Part shown: one piece after another, positions 62,492 through 64,000 of the stretch | Layout: each line of letters opens with the position of its first letter | Numbering within the stretch: position 1 is the stretch's first letter | Origin: Paulownia fortunei | Lineage: Eukaryota; Streptophyta; Magnoliopsida; Lamiales; Paulowniaceae | DNA: 64,000 nt | Direction: 5' to 3' | NCBI GenBank assembly: GCA_019321725.1 | Contig: JAGSPU010000063.1 | Coordinates: forward strand, 682,001 to 746,000 | The notes under the pieces: model-generated | Databases searched by the model: none | What the model saw: only the letters and a program-made list of their open reading frames with translations | What the model was told of the DNA's origin: nothing | Made by a program: the position numbers and the translations under genes

Positions 62492-63886
62492 AGCGAAGGG
62501 CTTGATCCTCCCCTTCCCACCCCTTCCCACCAGTGCATTGATCGGTAGCACAAATGCATGTGGTGCCGATTTTTAGAGGTGATAAGTTCCAAAGGTGTGT
62601 CATATGTGCACGATCTGAACCATGTGCAGATTCTGAGAGAGGAACAGCATTACAGTACGCACATTGATGTTAACACTTATCTGATGATGATAATGATACC
62701 ACAACATTGGAGCTGATAGCCCGGGGTTGTCCAAGCCAGCAGATTAGCGGGCCACATCTTCCTTTCAAACAGAGATGGCTGTTAGTTTTACAACTCCGAT
62801 GTAGTTCTTTAGCATATTGAAGTTGTATCTAGAGATATTGCATCCAGCTGTGTAAATGCAAGGCATGCATATGAAACTAGAATATCTCCAAATAGGAACC
62901 AAAATCTTTTTCCCCCTGTTACTCCAAGGTTTTTATTTCGAAGTCCTGTTATATATTCCCTGAGAAAATATGCAATCAAAAGTTTCTTGCCCTCATTTTG
63001 CACAGTAATTTCCTAAAGTTGGGCCTTTGGCAATTTCGGCTTTTGAAAAGAAGTTTATGCTATTGTGCATTGGTTTCCTATTACTTAAAATTTCTGTTCA
63101 ATAAACTTACTTCTAGCTAAGGAATGGTAAAGTTGAGGTCCAGGATTTTGAGGTTTTGTGTTTAAATTTCACTATTTTGTTTATTTTTATGGTGGTAGTT
63201 ATTTGTTGATTATTGATGGACTAATAGTTAGGTTGAGGTCCAACCAGACGGTACAACAATATATTAATTATTTGATAATTGTTTGTATTTTTATGTTTTT
63301 GTCTAACAGTAGGACTACATAATTTTGGTCGCTTTACTTTTATCTTACCATTGAATTCAAACTGAAACTATTGTGTGGAAGATTGTCATCTTTAGATCGA
63401 ATAGTTGCTTATTTAATTTGTACAGTATAAATTATAAAATCACGTATTCAACTCAATAGAGCAGATGAGAAAGGAATCAACAGGACGTTAGAACAAATAT
63501 GGAAAGTGGAAATTAAGCCAATATATCATCCTTCTTGAGACAAGCAGCACACTTAGCAGCTGGACTCTTACTAGTCCCAAAAATTATCAATAGGCGACTT
63601 CAATTGCATCATAAATATTCATCTTTCTACAAACTCAAATTTCACAGCAAGAGGCAAAATTTTGGAATGGAACCACACCAAATGTGCATGACCGACACCC
63701 ACCACTAGAAAAACAGCAAAATGGCATTTGCTAGAGGCTAGAGACGAATGAGAGAGAACTTTTGAGCAACTCAGCTGCCCCATGCGCAAAGGCACCTCTC
63801 CCCAAATGTGCATGACCTTTTGGGAAGTTCTAACAAAGCTTGGTCTTGTAGTCGCAACCTGGGGCACTGGGGCAGCAGGGCCTCTG
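62492..63886. other. PPR 3'UTR and intergenic DNA
   Basis: The first several hundred bases are probably the PPR 3'UTR. The rest shows no recognisable gene or repeat. Frames open on both strands at 63619-63973 overlap each other and are not supported by similarity. Confidence 0.45.
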
Positions 63887-64000
63887 AATGCTTTCAGCCG
63901 GCCACTTGCCAAACTAATCCTAACAATGAGCTCTTTACATTTGCAATTGCTTGCTGAATTAGTTCTAACGTAACCTCGAGTTCAATGTTTCTAAGATTTG
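63887..64000 (-). CDS. Possible 3'-terminal coding exon of an unidentified minus-strand gene
   Basis: On the minus strand, an acceptor-like CTTAG at about 63995-63991 is followed by an open frame. It reads NIELEVTLELIQQAIANVKS and about 11 more residues, then TGA at 63889-63887. The helical composition and clean stop are compatible with a last exon whose gene lies to the right. The product is not recognised and the frame is short, so this is a weak call. Confidence 0.2.

Noticed and set aside
63619..63973. 97- and 63-codon open frames on opposite strands near the right edge
   Set aside because: They overlap on opposite strands, neither has recognisable family features, and the upstream flank has stops.
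1..64000. tRNA genes, rRNA genes, CRISPR arrays, intact LTR retrotransposons
   Set aside because: None was seen. Pol III box matches belong to SINE-like elements, and no long direct terminal repeats or reverse transcriptase motifs were found.

Overview
The window is nuclear DNA from a flowering plant, almost certainly a eudicot. The evidence is many short exons with GT-AG introns, AT-rich spacers full of short SINE- and MITE-like elements, and plant-specific families (villin with headpiece, PPR protein, defensin-like peptide). No computed alignment was available. Gene identities come from translating the exons by eye, chaining them with consistent splice phase, and comparing with remembered families.

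Layout. (1) 1-1698, minus: NTAQ1 N-terminal glutamine amidohydrolase, cut by the left edge. (2) 1956-3520, plus: DTW-domain tRNA-uridine aminocarboxypropyltransferase, divergent from NTAQ1 across a 257-bp shared promoter with GGGCC elements. (3) 3521-11687: gene-poor spacer with SINE/MITE relics. (4) 11.7-24.4 kb, plus: villin-2/3-type actin-bundling protein, 22 coding exons, 947 aa, including an 11-nt microexon and a probable 2.6-kb 5'UTR intron. (5) 24.4-34.2 kb: spacer with two SINEs, a MITE-like element and long microsatellites. (6) 34234-35715, minus: intronless uncharacterised single-pass membrane protein. (7) 36-40.8 kb: spacer with a 390-bp MITE-like element. (8) 40863-41932, plus: two-exon secreted defensin-like peptide. 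(9) 43528-53089, plus: RRP12-like ribosome-biogenesis HEAT-repeat protein, 18 exons, 1170 aa, with a telo-box upstream. (10) 54101-62491, plus: EMB2654-like (At2g41720) P-class PPR protein, 10 exons, carrying three apparent single-base deletions. (11) 62.5-64 kb: spacer and possibly the 3' end of an unidentified minus-strand gene.

There is no operon-like co-operation. Several genes are housekeeping genes of translation or proteostasis: Arg/N-degron entry (NTAQ1), tRNA modification (DTW), 40S/60S maturation (RRP12) and organelle RNA metabolism (PPR). No previously undescribed multi-gene system was found. The points most worth a second look are the triple frameshift confined to the PPR gene, two GC-AG introns, the villin microexon, a villin intron that stays open in frame, the direct repeat across the villin stop codon, and several recent-looking small transposon insertions.
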